Source: Porphyromonas sp. (GTDB lineage Bacteria > Bacteroidota > Bacteroidia > Bacteroidales > Porphyromonadaceae). From it: a DNA stretch of 64,000 nt. The stretch spans positions 62,001-126,000 of the forward strand of contig JALFBN010000011.1 of the NCBI GenBank assembly GCA_022772085.1, given 5' to 3'. Numbering within the stretch: position 1 is the first letter of the stretch; each line of letters opens with the position of its first letter. A program made the position numbers and the translations under genes. The notes under the pieces are model-generated. The model searched no databases and was not told the origin of the DNA. It saw only the letters and a program-made list of their open reading frames with translations. Positions 18,001-27,173 of this stretch are shown here, piece after piece.

Positions 18001-19512
18001 TTAGCGTATGAACTTACACAATAGTTGCTTTCCGTCAGCCGTGCGAGCAATAGCAATGTAGCCCACACCCGACTGTAACATAGAGTTAATCGTACTCAGT
18101 TGGTGACTTGTAGCCAAAAGCAATCCGGATAAATCGTACAGAGCAATCTCCACAATGTCTGTTTCGCTTACGAGCTCACGGCTCTCACTACTAAAGTAGA
18201 AAAGATCGCCTCCATGGCGCACCTCATCCAAGGATGTTTGCACAACAATCTCGTTCTTTCCATCAGAAAGTCCGTTCTTATTATCATACACTTTCCAATA
18301 TTTGGCATTGAATGCTCGAACGACATCATCTGTAATTTTGTTCTTCTCGCCTCCCTCTCTCTTGCTCTTCGAGTCGATAATATAGATGGCATTCGGTTCC
18401 TTATCCGTACCACTGGGAAGGGTCTTAACAGCTACTTGGAATACCGATTCGGGGAATTCGTTTTCGTAGGTATAAATCAACTTAAGCAAAGGACACTTTG
18501 CAACACTTAACCCGCTGAGACGATTGCCATGAACACTAAGCATACGGAGGTCCGGCAAACTACCTAATGTCACACTCGTCAACTGATTATCCGAAAGATT
18601 CAAATTATTGAGCTTCTGATGATCTCCAATTGAGAACTTGGATAGCCTATTATTATTGAGATAACAAGTTTGGAGCTTCGGATATAGTTTTTCCGAAATG
18701 GTCATCTCCTCCAATTTATTGTGATGCGCAGATAGATAGTCTATGTCGTAGACACTCTCACCTTCCTTGTACTCCGCCATCTTCAGAGTGCTTATCTCGT
18801 TATTGAAAAACCAAAGCCATTGAAGTTTTTTATTCTGCGTTACATCCAACTCTTTCAGTTGATTGTGGTTGCAAAAGAGGTTTTCCAGTTTTGGATTTTT
18901 CGTCACATCCAACTTGCTGATCTCGTTGTGACAGCAATCGAGATAGTCCAAATTGGTATGTACCATCACATCAATTGCAGTCAGTTTATTGCGCCCCACA
19001 TCCAAATGTTTGAGTTGGGCTCCAAGGTGAGCAACTTGAATATCCGAAAGCTTATTCTTTGCCAGATTGATGTGCATAAGCTTCGTATTTTTCGAGAGAT
19101 CAATAGATTCAAGTTGGTTATCTTCACAATCCAAATAAGCCAATGAGGGATGTTTGCTTGCATCAATCTTGACAATCTCATTTGCTTCGCACTTAAATGC
19201 AGAGAGATTTCCATAAATACGAATCGTTTTTTGGACCACTTCATGCTTGGTTTGATCCTTGGATTTCATACCCCAAAGACTCACTTCCTCACCGGCTTCG
19301 TACTTTTGATTATTATTCCAATCAACCCATGCATTGCCACGATCCATCGATGCAGCATTGAGATTCAGCTTCCATTCTCCCCCTGTCGCATTTGGATTGC
19401 GCGTTATTTCGATCGAGGGTAGATCTGTGGTGCGTTGTGCATTTGATTGATGAGTTGCCACTGCTGTTGCACCTAAAGAGAGGCACAAAGCAAAAAGTAA
19501 TTTTCTGTTCAT
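18001..19512 (-). CDS. Secreted leucine-rich repeat protein with T9SS-type C-terminus
   Basis: Protein of 503 residues with signal peptide MNRKLLFALCLSLGATAVA. Residues ~30-100 are a beta domain with a VDWNNNQKYEAGEEVSLWG segment. Residues ~105-345 are about eleven LRR units of ~21 residues (for example LAYLDCEDNQLESIDLSKN). The last ~75 residues (EIALYDLSGLLLATSHQ and GVGYIAIARTADGKQLLCK) follow the pattern of a T9SS sorting domain, though less typically than its neighbour at 13.4-16.2 kb. The Cys-containing units (LDC, LFC) resemble InlJ-type repeats, which in Porphyromonas gingivalis are linked with biofilm formation. It ends at its own terminator. Function as adhesin is inferred. Confidence 0.82.
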   Translation of the reverse strand: MNRKLLFALCLSLGATAVATHQSNAQRTTDLPSIEITRNPNATGGEWKLNLNAASMDRGNAWVDWNNNQKYEAGEEVSLWGMKSKDQTKHEVVQKTIRIYGNLSAFKCEANEIVKIDASKHPSLAYLDCEDNQLESIDLSKNTKLMHINLAKNKLSDIQVAHLGAQLKHLDVGRNKLTAIDVMVHTNLDYLDCCHNEISKLDVTKNPKLENLFCNHNQLKELDVTQNKKLQWLWFFNNEISTLKMAEYKEGESVYDIDYLSAHHNKLEEMTISEKLYPKLQTCYLNNNRLSKFSIGDHQKLNNLNLSDNQLTSVTLGSLPDLRMLSVHGNRLSGLSVAKCPLLKLIYTYENEFPESVFQVAVKTLPSGTDKEPNAIYIIDSKSKREGGEKNKITDDVVRAFNAKYWKVYDNKNGLSDGKNEIVVQTSLDEVRHGGDLFYFSSESRELVSETDIVEIALYDLSGLLLATSHQLSTINSMLQSGVGYIAIARTADGKQLLCKFIR

Positions 19513-19581
19513 AATACGATCTTCTCTATGTGAATTATCTCATTAACTTACATTATACCTATCCATTCCATGCAACGAGTC

Positions 19582-19645
19582 AAAAAAGCCGCCTTTATTA
19601 AATATAGGAGCCTATCCCATTGTACTATACAATAAAGGCCTTTTC
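19582..19645 (-). terminator. Possible terminator downstream of the DUF4954 gene
   Basis: On the minus strand AAAAGGCC-TTTATT and AATAAAGGCGGCTTTTTT form the two arms of a long hairpin ending in a T run. It lies 115 bases past the stop at 19760. The loop is long (about 30 bases), so efficiency is uncertain. The rest of the 247-base gap from 19513 shows nothing else clear. Confidence 0.45.
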
Positions 19646-19759
19646 AGACTCATTAGGTCTTGTAATAAATACATTCGCAGAGCGAAGATACACAAAAATA
19701 AAGATCTATTCCACTTTAAGAGACGCAAAGTGGCGATGATTGATTAAGTTTAGAAGTTT

Positions 19760-21736
19760 TCAAAATCTACGCAAAGAATCCGGAAGTTGACGTGCTCTCT
19801 TGATATGCTCTTCAAAGGAATTTTTAAGTTTCCCCACAAAGTCCTGCTCTACAAGATGCCCTCTAATAACTTTGAAATCAGCTTGACATGGAAATGCCTC
19901 CTCGGCTGTGGGAAGAAGACCGAAGCCGACATTTGCACGAGAGGCAAGCAGCTCTTTTTTCCCATCAGAGGCGATCTTTTTTTGAAGTAGCAGTTCACAT
20001 TGGGGGATCTCCTCGAGAAGGTGTAAAAGGCTCTGCTCCAGATCGTCAGATAATAGTGCACGCAACAACTGCAAAACCCAATCGAACTCCTCCTCCGGCA
20101 TGAGGGCAAGAGACTGCAGTTCTTGCTGGATCTCGTGAGTTGTAAGAGACCGATTCTGAATCATATTACACCAATTGAGGTAAGAAGATTCAGCTAGAGG
20201 GAATCCCATGAGGTCGAGGAAGCGGGAGGGTGTGGCTCCCTTCTCCTTTCGCGCTAAGAGATCAAGTAAATCCTCCCAACAGAGATTTTTTTGTTGTGAT
20301 AGCACTCGACCGATATAGGCATACAGCAATGCTTGATAGAGACCTAACCCATGAGCAATATCTTCAGGTGATACGGTGCAGCCACCCATGAGGTGATGAT
20401 AAGATTTCCCTCGGCTCGCCAGCTCTTGAGCTTGGGATAAAAGATGCCATCCTTGCCACACAGAGTACATAACTGCAGGCTGCCACAACGAATAGGAAAC
20501 GGCATCTTCGGGCATGGTCGCGGTACGATTATCTCGCTGTGGCCACTTCTCCAAATCTCGCCATGTACCCACATGTCCGATTGTTACTGCAGGTTGCATC
20601 TCCATCTCCCCCCCATTGCTATTCAAGAGAGAAAAAGGAAATGATTGCGTTGCGGGGTGTCGATAAAGCCGCCCTACCACCTTACTAAAAGCTCCGATGT
20701 GGGCAGGCCACAAGACATAGGAATCGCTAGAGCACTTCACTCCTCGCTCCAAAACCCCATAATGAATGGGTCCCAAACGATAATGGTGATTGCTTTGGTT
20801 GGTACCACTCCCCGCATTGAAAAAAGAGAAAGCTCCGCCAATGAGCAACGTAGAACGATGCATCGTCACCGTATGAGGACCAAGGAATGAGGCTGCAACT
20901 TCTCCATTGCTAAGGATACAATTAGCGAAGATCAAAGAGTCGTGAGCCGAGAAACCACCATCAATTCGACATCCTTCTCCCACGTAACAATGGTGCAGAG
21001 AGCAATCCTCTAATAGGGTGTCATGTGAGACAATAACACCATCAGCCTTAATACTGCCCTGCAAATGTACTTTTGATTGGAGGTACATGTCGCTCAATGA
21101 AGAGGCCCCTTCTATCATACAAGCATCCTCTAAAACAACATTGGTAAGCCTTCCCGAACGTGCTATAAAACAGCGTTTCCCGATGAAAGAATGCCCCAAA
21201 GAAGTTCTTTTTTTGAAGTCCACAAGCGATCGTTCGATCGCCTCATTCCATGCCCTTTGAAGCCCTTGATCGGCCTTCCCAAACACAACACAATAGGCAG
21301 CAGCAGCCGAAAGACTTCGATCAATGCGAATGCTTCGGCCTCCGGTCTCGTCAAGCACAGATACGGTAGTGCCCAATCCGCAAGTAGCCCCTTCGCTGAA
21401 CGTGAGCGAAAAGAGGTCACTAATGATTGTACCCTCCCCAATATGGTAGTGACTAATGGCATTGCCGATGTGAGCAATATAAACGTTATCCTCTATGATG
21501 CAATGGTCTATTGTCGCATGGTATATCCCCGTAGGACGGGATTGGAATTGCGATAATGCTCGAGTCTCCCCTCGTGTAGACCCCAAAATACACTCTCCAC
21601 GAAAGGTAACTCGCTCATAAGAACAGGGAGTAAAATCGTCGGATACAAGTATTTTGCTCCAGTCGGTAGCACTGCAGTGATTGGCCTGAAGACTGATAAT
21701 CTCGTCGGAGGTGAGATGTCGTAAATCGGTGAGCAT
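19760..21736 (-). CDS. DUF4954 family left-handed beta-helix protein
   Basis: Protein of 658 residues. The central part (~70-330) has hexapeptide-type repeats of the left-handed beta-helix (for example CIIEDNVYIAHIGNAI and GEGCRIDGGF), the fold of sugar-nucleotide acyltransferases and pyrophosphorylases. The C-terminal ~250 residues are helical. Architecture and length fit DUF4954, a family widespread in Bacteroidota with no established reaction. No signal peptide is seen, so it is probably cytoplasmic. It starts 26 bases after the end of miaA on the same strand, so the two are likely co-transcribed. A role in sugar-nucleotide metabolism is only a guess from the fold. Confidence 0.75.
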   Translation of the reverse strand: MLTDLRHLTSDEIISLQANHCSATDWSKILVSDDFTPCSYERVTFRGECILGSTRGETRALSQFQSRPTGIYHATIDHCIIEDNVYIAHIGNAISHYHIGEGTIISDLFSLTFSEGATCGLGTTVSVLDETGGRSIRIDRSLSAAAAYCVVFGKADQGLQRAWNEAIERSLVDFKKRTSLGHSFIGKRCFIARSGRLTNVVLEDACMIEGASSLSDMYLQSKVHLQGSIKADGVIVSHDTLLEDCSLHHCYVGEGCRIDGGFSAHDSLIFANCILSNGEVAASFLGPHTVTMHRSTLLIGGAFSFFNAGSGTNQSNHHYRLGPIHYGVLERGVKCSSDSYVLWPAHIGAFSKVVGRLYRHPATQSFPFSLLNSNGGEMEMQPAVTIGHVGTWRDLEKWPQRDNRTATMPEDAVSYSLWQPAVMYSVWQGWHLLSQAQELASRGKSYHHLMGGCTVSPEDIAHGLGLYQALLYAYIGRVLSQQKNLCWEDLLDLLARKEKGATPSRFLDLMGFPLAESSYLNWCNMIQNRSLTTHEIQQELQSLALMPEEEFDWVLQLLRALLSDDLEQSLLHLLEEIPQCELLLQKKIASDGKKELLASRANVGFGLLPTAEEAFPCQADFKVIRGHLVEQDFVGKLKNSFEEHIKRARQLPDSLRRF

Positions 21737-21762
21737 CGTTCGGGAATGTCGGAACTATATTA

Positions 21763-22725
21763 TTAAAATGAGGGATGTAACGGATGTTGCTCCAGATAAA
21801 GAAGAATCTCCTGGTGCAAAGCCTCTAGAGGTTGTGTACCGTCAAGATAGTGTACCGAATAGCCTCGACGCTCCATCCCTCGAAACCAAGTCATCTGCCT
21901 CTTGGCGAATTGACGGATGGCAATTTCGAGCTGTGTCTCCATTTCCCCTCGTTGGAGTTCTCCTAGAAGGTAGCGAGTTATAAATCGGTATTCCAAGCCG
22001 TACTGAATCAATCGATTAGGATCAACACCTGACCGGATTAGCCCCTCGACCTCTTCGATCATACCCGAATTGAGCCGAGCACGAAGTCGAACGCCAATAC
22101 GTTGGATGCGTTCGTCTCTAGGGAGTTGGATGCAAAAAAGAACATAGGGAGCAAGAGAAACTTCCCGCTCTTCGGGGCGAACCGACTGCTTCCAAGGGTC
22201 TTTTTCGGGATGGCATGCGTAATAAGAGGCGATCTCAATGGCCCGAATCGTACGACGGATCGAACCTATATCCGTACGAGGCTTACCGCCGTACCGTCTT
22301 AAGATCTCCTTTAAGTCGTCATGGGAGAGTTGGGCAAGATCCTTTCGTAGAGTCTCATTTTGTGGAGCCTCTGAGAGATCTTTGCCTCGAAGAGCCGTCT
22401 CAATGTACAGACCCGTTCCACCAACGAGTATCGGTGTATTCCCTCGCTCTACAATAGCACTGTGGGCAGAGCGAAAAGCCGTATGCCAATGAAAAAGGTC
22501 ATACACCTCTCCCGGATTGGCAATATCAATGAGATGATAGGGGATTTGTGTACCATTGGATCGCACGTACTCCGCCAAATCTTTGCCCGTCCCGATGTCC
22601 ATACGACGATAAACCTGACGACTATCAGCGCTCAAGATTTCACCGGAGAGTGTCTCGGCAAGGAGCACACCCAATGCGGTTTTACCTGATGCGGTAGGCC
22701 CCGCTATCGTAATAATCTGTGACAT
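21763..22725 (-). CDS. miaA: tRNA dimethylallyltransferase
   Basis: Transfers the dimethylallyl group from DMAPP to A37 of tRNAs reading U-starting codons. The 320-residue protein begins with the P-loop ITIAGPTASGKTALG, then SADSRQVYRRMDIGTGK (catalytic Asp and substrate contact), then ILVGGTGLYIETAL, all diagnostic. Length is normal. The gene is followed by DUF4954 at 26 bases, and guaB ends 164 bases upstream. Confidence 0.96.
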   Translation of the reverse strand: MSQIITIAGPTASGKTALGVLLAETLSGEILSADSRQVYRRMDIGTGKDLAEYVRSNGTQIPYHLIDIANPGEVYDLFHWHTAFRSAHSAIVERGNTPILVGGTGLYIETALRGKDLSEAPQNETLRKDLAQLSHDDLKEILRRYGGKPRTDIGSIRRTIRAIEIASYYACHPEKDPWKQSVRPEEREVSLAPYVLFCIQLPRDERIQRIGVRLRARLNSGMIEEVEGLIRSGVDPNRLIQYGLEYRFITRYLLGELQRGEMETQLEIAIRQFAKRQMTWFRGMERRGYSVHYLDGTQPLEALHQEILLYLEQHPLHPSF

Positions 22726-22889
22726 AAAGGGACTGATGAGAATACTTTTAGTACGAAAAGAGAGAGGACGAGAGCACCAAGGGATTTAATACTCTCCCTC
22801 TCTCATACTTGTTGTCTCTATTGGATCTTCAAACTAGAGGGGTTACAAAAATCTTTGTTGTAGACAATTGGAATCAAAATGCCATTCCA

Positions 22890-24386
22890 CTACTCTTTGA
22901 GGATAACATCGTGCGCCCCTCCCTCCACGATAGAGGTAGAGGACACAAGTGTGATCTTGGCATTCTTACGCAGATCCTCTAGATTGGGCGTACCGCAGCT
23001 ACTCATGGTTGCTTTGATCTTCATCAAAGTTTGATCCAAGTTGCCTTTCATCGGACCGGCATAGGGCACGTAGCTATCTACCCCCTCCTCAAATTTCATC
23101 TCCTCTTTGACATTACCACCTGTGTCGTAGCGTTGCCAGTTTTGAGCTCGATTCGACCCCTCACCCCAATACTCCTTAACGATATTGGCACCAATCTTGA
23201 GTTTGCGTGTAGGCGATTCGTCAAAACGAGCGAAGTAGCGTCCCATCATCAGGAAGTCCGCACCCATAGCTAAGGCTAGTACCATGTGATAATCGTGTAC
23301 AATACCGCCATCGCTACAAATAGGAATATAAATCCCTGTCTCCTCAAAATACTTATCACGTTCTCGAGCAACCTCAATAACGGCTGTTGCTTGCCCCCGC
23401 CCGATTCCTTTTTGCTCACGAGTAATACAGATGGAACCACCTCCAATCCCGACCTTTACAAAGTCAGCACCTGCATCTACGAGGTAGCGAAATCCTTCTC
23501 CATCAACCACATTACCTGCACCAACTACGACACTATCGCCATACTCTTTGCGGATCCATTTAAGCGTATCGGCTTGCCACACGGAATATCCGTCCGAAGA
23601 GTCGATACAGAGAGCATCGGCACCGGCAGCAATGAGGGCTGGTACGCGCTCCTTATAATCCCGTGAGTTGATCCCGGCTCCGACGAGAAGGGTTTTATCC
23701 TCAGGATGAGAAAGTTCCAAGGGATTCTCCTTATGACTATCGTAATCTTTACGGAAAACGAAATAGAGCAGATTACCCTGTTCATCAAGAATGGGCAATG
23801 TATTGAGTTTGTATTTCCAGATAAGATCGTTGCATTCGCTCAATGTCATGCCCTTTGCTCCCACATGAAGCTTCTCGATAGGGGTCATAAAATCACTGAT
23901 CTTACGACTAAGGCTATCGGTACTGAGTCGATAATCCCTACCCGTGACAATACCCAAGAGACGACCGTGAGGGCTTCCATCATGGGTGATCCCGATCGTA
24001 GAGTGTCCTGTCTTGCGGGTCAGAGCCACTACATCTGCCAAGGTCTGATCGGGATTAAGGTTGGCATCACTCGTTACGAAGCCCGCTTTGAACTTCTTCA
24101 CACGTCGCACCATCTCGGCTTCTTCCTCGATCGTTTGCGAACCATAGATAAAGGAAAGTCCTCCGTTACGAGCCAATTCGATCGCCAATGTATCATTGGA
24201 AACTGACTGCATGATGGCCGAAACAAAAGGGATATTGAGCCTAATGCGAGGCGTCTCTCCTCTTTTGAATCGAGAGAGCGGCGTTTGCAATGCGATTTTG
24301 TCGGGGGTACTCTCAGGTGTTGTCAATCCGGGAACCAAAAGGTACTCACCAAAGGTGTGTGATATTTCTTCAAGGAAAATAGCCAT
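22890..24386 (-). CDS. guaB: IMP dehydrogenase, Tritrichomonas-like type
   Basis: Oxidises IMP to XMP with NAD, the committed step to GMP. It is 498 residues long from the ATG at 24386; an alternative start 5 codons upstream is less typical. A CBS pair occupies ~100-220. The catalytic loop reads [18 protein letters not shown] with Cys320, where most bacterial enzymes have SICTTR followed by a different loop. The flap reads NWQRYDTGG with Arg419-Tyr420. The end is [18 protein letters not shown]. These segments and the total length closely match the well-studied Tritrichomonas foetus enzyme (503 residues, Cys319, Arg418-Tyr419) as recalled. The function is secure; the subtype is compared from memory. 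Confidence 0.95.
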   Translation of the reverse strand: MAIFLEEISHTFGEYLLVPGLTTPESTPDKIALQTPLSRFKRGETPRIRLNIPFVSAIMQSVSNDTLAIELARNGGLSFIYGSQTIEEEAEMVRRVKKFKAGFVTSDANLNPDQTLADVVALTRKTGHSTIGITHDGSPHGRLLGIVTGRDYRLSTDSLSRKISDFMTPIEKLHVGAKGMTLSECNDLIWKYKLNTLPILDEQGNLLYFVFRKDYDSHKENPLELSHPEDKTLLVGAGINSRDYKERVPALIAAGADALCIDSSDGYSVWQADTLKWIRKEYGDSVVVGAGNVVDGEGFRYLVDAGADFVKVGIGGGSICITREQKGIGRGQATAVIEVARERDKYFEETGIYIPICSDGGIVHDYHMVLALAMGADFLMMGRYFARFDESPTRKLKIGANIVKEYWGEGSNRAQNWQRYDTGGNVKEEMKFEEGVDSYVPYAGPMKGNLDQTLMKIKATMSSCGTPNLEDLRKNAKITLVSSTSIVEGGAHDVILKE

Positions 24387-24485
24387 ACTATACAGCAACA
24401 ATCTTGTATTTTTTCTCTCTATTACAACCTTCCTTTTACGCTAATCTTGGAACAAGAAAAGGGAAAAAGGGTTGTTATTTATCTC

Positions 24486-24959
24486 TTAGCGAATACGTTC
24501 GCTTATGCGCACCAATATCTCGTCTTTGCGGATACCGCGGAATGCGAGATATAGGAAGATAAGCGTAATGATGGGGAGCCCCAAGGCAAACTTAATACTA
24601 AAGTCGGCATCAAGAGCAGCCTTGAATTGCCACGAACGAACGGCAAAATCCAAGATGTACCCCACCGTGATAAGCATATTAAAGACACACAGACGCATCT
24701 GCAACTTCCGTTTTTTGAAAAGAAAGATACACGCAAAAGAGATGAGCGTAATCAGTGCATCCAGGACAAAAAGATCCCACGTGATGTGTCCACTTCCAAT
24801 GGAGCCATCTGTGGCATTCTTGAGCCAAAGGGTGTACATTTCAAAGTTCTCGGGACCCATCATACCATGGGTGGAGAGCAGGGCAAGGGGTAAAAAGAGG
24901 GTTAGCGTCATAGCTATCCCGGCCAAAAGTAACCAAAGGGTTTGTATTCTTTGCCACAT
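24486..24959 (-). CDS. DUF4293 family membrane protein
   Basis: Four-helix integral membrane protein of 157 residues, beginning MWQRIQTLWLLLAGIAM, the characteristic start of DUF4293. Helices lie at about 8-28, 60-80, 88-108 and 120-142. The start at 24959 is chosen over one 17 codons upstream because the family begins with MWQRIQT. It is the last gene of the bamD / omega-like / DUF4293 cluster, an arrangement familiar in Bacteroidales. Its function is not known. Confidence 0.82.
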   Translation of the reverse strand: MWQRIQTLWLLLAGIAMTLTLFLPLALLSTHGMMGPENFEMYTLWLKNATDGSIGSGHITWDLFVLDALITLISFACIFLFKKRKLQMRLCVFNMLITVGYILDFAVRSWQFKAALDADFSIKFALGLPIITLIFLYLAFRGIRKDEILVRISERIR

Positions 24960-25172
24960 ATAAAAATAGTTCTCTTCAGGGTAAAATAAGGGCATCTTGG
25001 AGTAAAGCATCCCCCACTCTTTCTAGAGCAGAGAGAAAATACCACCATCAGGATTCGTAAAAAAGAGAGGCGCATATCCACACAATCCCTCCCTTACAAA
25101 AGAGATGTTCTAAAAGAGCACCCCTTATCCCTTGTGGGTATTCCTCCACACCAAATCTACCCTATGGAAGAT

Positions 25173-25505
25173 TTAGTTTTTACGATCTTTTTGAAGATGG
25201 AAGTGCAACTCTCCATTGTTATACTCCTCAGTAGCAACAAGAGTTGCCTTAGGAAGACGCTCATAACAACGGGACACCTCGATTTGTTCGGCATTCTCAT
25301 ATACCTCCTCGATGGTATCGGAAGCACCTTTACTTACCTCTTCGAGTTTGGCCTTGAGTTCATTTTGTTGCTCACTTGCTATCTGGTTGGCTCTCTTAGC
25401 GATAACCATAACTGTTTCATAAAGATTGCCCGTTTGCTCTGCCATTTGGGCTGTAGAGCGTGTGATAGCTTCGTTGGGGATCGATGTCTTTTTCTTACTT
25501 TCCAT
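25173..25505 (-). CDS. rpoZ: Omega / Rpb6-like RNA polymerase subunit (Bacteroidota type)
   Basis: A 110-residue acidic protein. The segment NLYETVMVIAKRANQIASE, near residues 27-45, has the conserved helix with V-x-x-AKRA-x-Q that contacts the beta-prime subunit in omega/Rpb6 proteins. Its place directly downstream of bamD and upstream of DUF4293 is the usual one in Bacteroidales, where this gene is annotated as an omega-like subunit. The 40-base gap from bamD carries overlapping AT palindromes (ATCTATATAGAT and AGATATATATCT, 25513-25532), perhaps a local RNA structure. Direct evidence for polymerase association is not visible in the sequence. Confidence 0.75.
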   Translation of the reverse strand: MESKKKTSIPNEAITRSTAQMAEQTGNLYETVMVIAKRANQIASEQQNELKAKLEEVSKGASDTIEEVYENAEQIEVSRCYERLPKATLVATEEYNNGELHFHLQKDRKN

Positions 25506-25545
25506 TGTTGCGATCTATATAGATATATATCTGATTCGTTTCGTA

Positions 25546-26376
25546 TTAAATATCTTGAGCCAATCGAGGCTGGATATTTTTGTATATTTTGTCCGCCTCT
25601 TTGACGTATTTCCCTTGAGGATATTCGTTGATGTAGCTGAAGTAACGATCGATCACATTTCTGTATCGCTCTTGTTGCTTTGATTCCACACTGTTTATCG
25701 CCTCCTCATACGTAGCGCGCAAAATGAGAATGTAGAATGCCTCACGATGCTTGCTATAAGGATAATCTTTGAGTGCATTCGTTGCAGTAACAATGGCACT
25801 TTGGTAATTATTGCCAAGGTACATACCCATATCGTAATATAGAGTAGCACTTTTCAGCTCCTTTTCAGCCATCTTATCTTGTAGATCAAAGAGCATACGC
25901 TCGGCATCTTTGCGGTAGTCGCTTACGGGATAGAGCTCAATAAAGGTTTGTAGCTCTTGTATAGCGGCATAGGTGATCTTCTGATCAAGTTGCGCCTCGG
26001 GAGATGAGATGTAGAGAGCTTCGCCTGCACGGAATCGGCTCTCCTCCACCTTAGCCCCTTTGGGATAACTCGTATAGTAACGACGAAAACTCTCAGCGGC
26101 GATGTCACCATGCTCTAGAGCGAGCTCACACGTACCCAACATGTAGAGTGCTTGGGCCCCATCGCTCGTTCCATCGTAGGCAGGCACTACATCAACGAGG
26201 AGTTCGGAGGCCTTGCTCCACTTCTTTTGATTAAAATACTTCTTGGCATAATCATACTTGAGTGACGTATCGTTACTCTTTTGGATTCGAGCCATTTCTC
26301 CACAGCTACTTACTAGAAAGGGTAGGATCAGTAAGTATCCGATGGTGATCAACTTTGCCATGCCATTTTTTGCCAT
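25546..26376 (-). CDS. bamD: Outer membrane assembly lipoprotein BamD
   Basis: Lipoprotein of about 276 residues in the BAM complex that inserts beta-barrel proteins into the outer membrane. A signal peptide ends in the lipobox FLVSSCGE. TPR-like helices follow (YDYAKKYFNQKKWSKASELL, then AQALYMLGTCELALEHGDIA, ESFRRYYTSYP), as in BamD/YfiO. The start is either 26376 or 26361 (MAKNGMAKL, either Met). The longer frame to 26475 has no signal-like character and would reach past the -7 box region, so it is rejected. It heads the operon with the omega-like and DUF4293 genes. Confidence 0.9.
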   Translation of the reverse strand: MAKNGMAKLITIGYLLILPFLVSSCGEMARIQKSNDTSLKYDYAKKYFNQKKWSKASELLVDVVPAYDGTSDGAQALYMLGTCELALEHGDIAAESFRRYYTSYPKGAKVEESRFRAGEALYISSPEAQLDQKITYAAIQELQTFIELYPVSDYRKDAERMLFDLQDKMAEKELKSATLYYDMGMYLGNNYQSAIVTATNALKDYPYSKHREAFYILILRATYEEAINSVESKQQERYRNVIDRYFSYINEYPQGKYVKEADKIYKNIQPRLAQDI

Positions 26377-26498
26377 ACACGCTATGCGATTAGAGGGGTC
26401 TCCCTTTATGTTGTCTACTATGTCACTGGGAGGGGGCGAATTGTTCCTTCCCTCCATTTTTATATGAGATACCAAAACTATACGAGTATCTCAATGTG

Positions 26499-26506
26499 CA
26501 AAGGTA
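26499..26506 (-). promoter_or_regulatory. -7 box (TACCTTTG) of the bamD operon
   Basis: The minus strand reads TACCTTTGC, a perfect match to the Bacteroidota -7 consensus, 123 bases before the chosen bamD start. Transcription from here gives a leader of about 115 bases. Confidence 0.65.
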
Positions 26507-26578
26507 CTATTTTATTGTGGTACTTGATATGCCCTTAGGATGCAGATCTCGTTAATTGTGAGAGAGTACAAAGTCGTT

Positions 26579-26648
26579 CCGTGAAACACAAAAAAAAATT
26601 CTGCTCTCCGGTTTTTAAAGTTCCGAGCTGGACTTTTTTGTTTCACGG
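26579..26648. repeat. 70-bp imperfect palindrome with 9-bp perfect ends
   Basis: CCGTGAAAC at 26579-26587 is repeated inverted at 26640-26648, with A-rich and T-rich tracts just inside each arm. It contains the terminator of the candidate small RNA. It could equally be a small non-autonomous mobile element; no target duplication was recognised. Confidence 0.5.
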
Positions 26649-26739
26649 GCAGAGTGCCTCAAAATGTAGGCCTATACCTTTTGGGTTGAGGATTGAGCAT
26701 CTATTTTTTCTATCCGATAGAGCCTTCTCCCAGTATAGG
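26589..26739 (-). ncRNA. Candidate small RNA, about 150 nt, rod-like fold
   Basis: No credible coding frame exists here. On the minus strand a TATATTTG box (26744-26751), with TTTG 21 bases ahead, predicts a start near 26739. About 150 bases on there is a hairpin followed by nine T (26589-26597). Near the 5' end GCTCTATCGG can pair with CCGGAGAGC next to the 3' end, closing the molecule. Inside, CCTCAA/TTGAGG and a near-palindrome around TAGGCCTA form further stems. This rod shape and size recall 6S RNA, but no family is identified. The rest of the gap from 26377 to 26997 holds only the promoters listed separately. Confidence 0.4.
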
Positions 26740-26743
26740 ACGT

Positions 26744-26751
26744 CAAATATA
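26744..26751 (-). promoter_or_regulatory. -7 box (TATATTTG) of the candidate small RNA
   Basis: TATATTTG on the minus strand is preceded by TTTG with a 21-base spacer, a fair -33/-7 pair. The only downstream unit before the terminator run is the candidate RNA. Confidence 0.5.
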
Positions 26752-26921
26752 CGGTCCTCTGCAATCTTTTTTCAAAGGTTGTTACCCCAAATAAATATCG
26801 GGCAAAATCCTATCCATTGTGCTCTATAAATCAACGAAAAAGCAATCAAGACTCCATTGCTCTACCGAAATCGTTTGGAAGAAAATTTGCGCTACCACCG
26901 CAAACTTTTTTTGCAAGAGTA

Positions 26922-26951
26922 TTGTTTGTGTCAATTTTATTTGTACCTTTG
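26922..26951 (+). promoter_or_regulatory. Promoter of tRNA-Phe
   Basis: TTG at 26922-26924 and TACCTTTG at 26944-26951 are separated by 19 bases, the standard spacing of Bacteroidota promoters. The mature tRNA begins 46 bases after the -7 box. Confidence 0.75.
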
Positions 26952-26997
26952 CATCGGTTTTGAGAAGGATGCCTAGTGCAACGATCAAAATTGGGAT

Positions 26998-27070
26998 GGT
27001 GCCATAGCTCAGTTGGTAGAGCAAAGGACTGAAAATCCTTGTGTCCCCGGTTCGATTCCTGGTGGCACCA
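26998..27070 (+). tRNA. tRNA-Phe (GAA)
   Basis: The 73-nt gene folds as a cloverleaf. The 7-bp acceptor stem is GGTGCCA/TGGCACC, with the usual D arm (GCTCAGTTGGTAGAGC), anticodon loop CTGAAAA giving GAA, T arm with GGTTCGATTCC, and discriminator A at 27070. CCA is not encoded. An integrase fragment lies just downstream, so this gene was probably the attachment site of a mobile element. Confidence 0.96.
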
Positions 27071-27094
27071 CTTTGAAGAAAAGAAAAACGACGT

Positions 27095-27135
27095 AAACTC
27101 CTGATTTCTAAACGAAGTCGGGAGTTTTTATTTTT
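27095..27135 (+). terminator. Terminator after tRNA-Phe
   Basis: AAACTCCTGA pairs with TCGGGAGTTT (one G-T pair) around a 13-base loop and is followed by TTATTTTT. It lies 25 bases after the tRNA. Confidence 0.75.
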
Positions 27136-27173
27136 CCCACTTACGCAAAATATAGCAGAATATTACCGGTTTT

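Noticed and set aside
17760-18011. 83-codon plus-strand frame
   Set aside because: It runs through a terminator of the opposite strand, has no start signal and no protein-like composition.
23286-24206. Plus-strand frames opposite guaB
   Set aside because: They are shadows of the highly conserved guaB gene.
26581-27024. Open frames in the bamD to tRNA-Phe gap
   Set aside because: They cover promoters, a palindrome and the tRNA itself and have no domain pattern.
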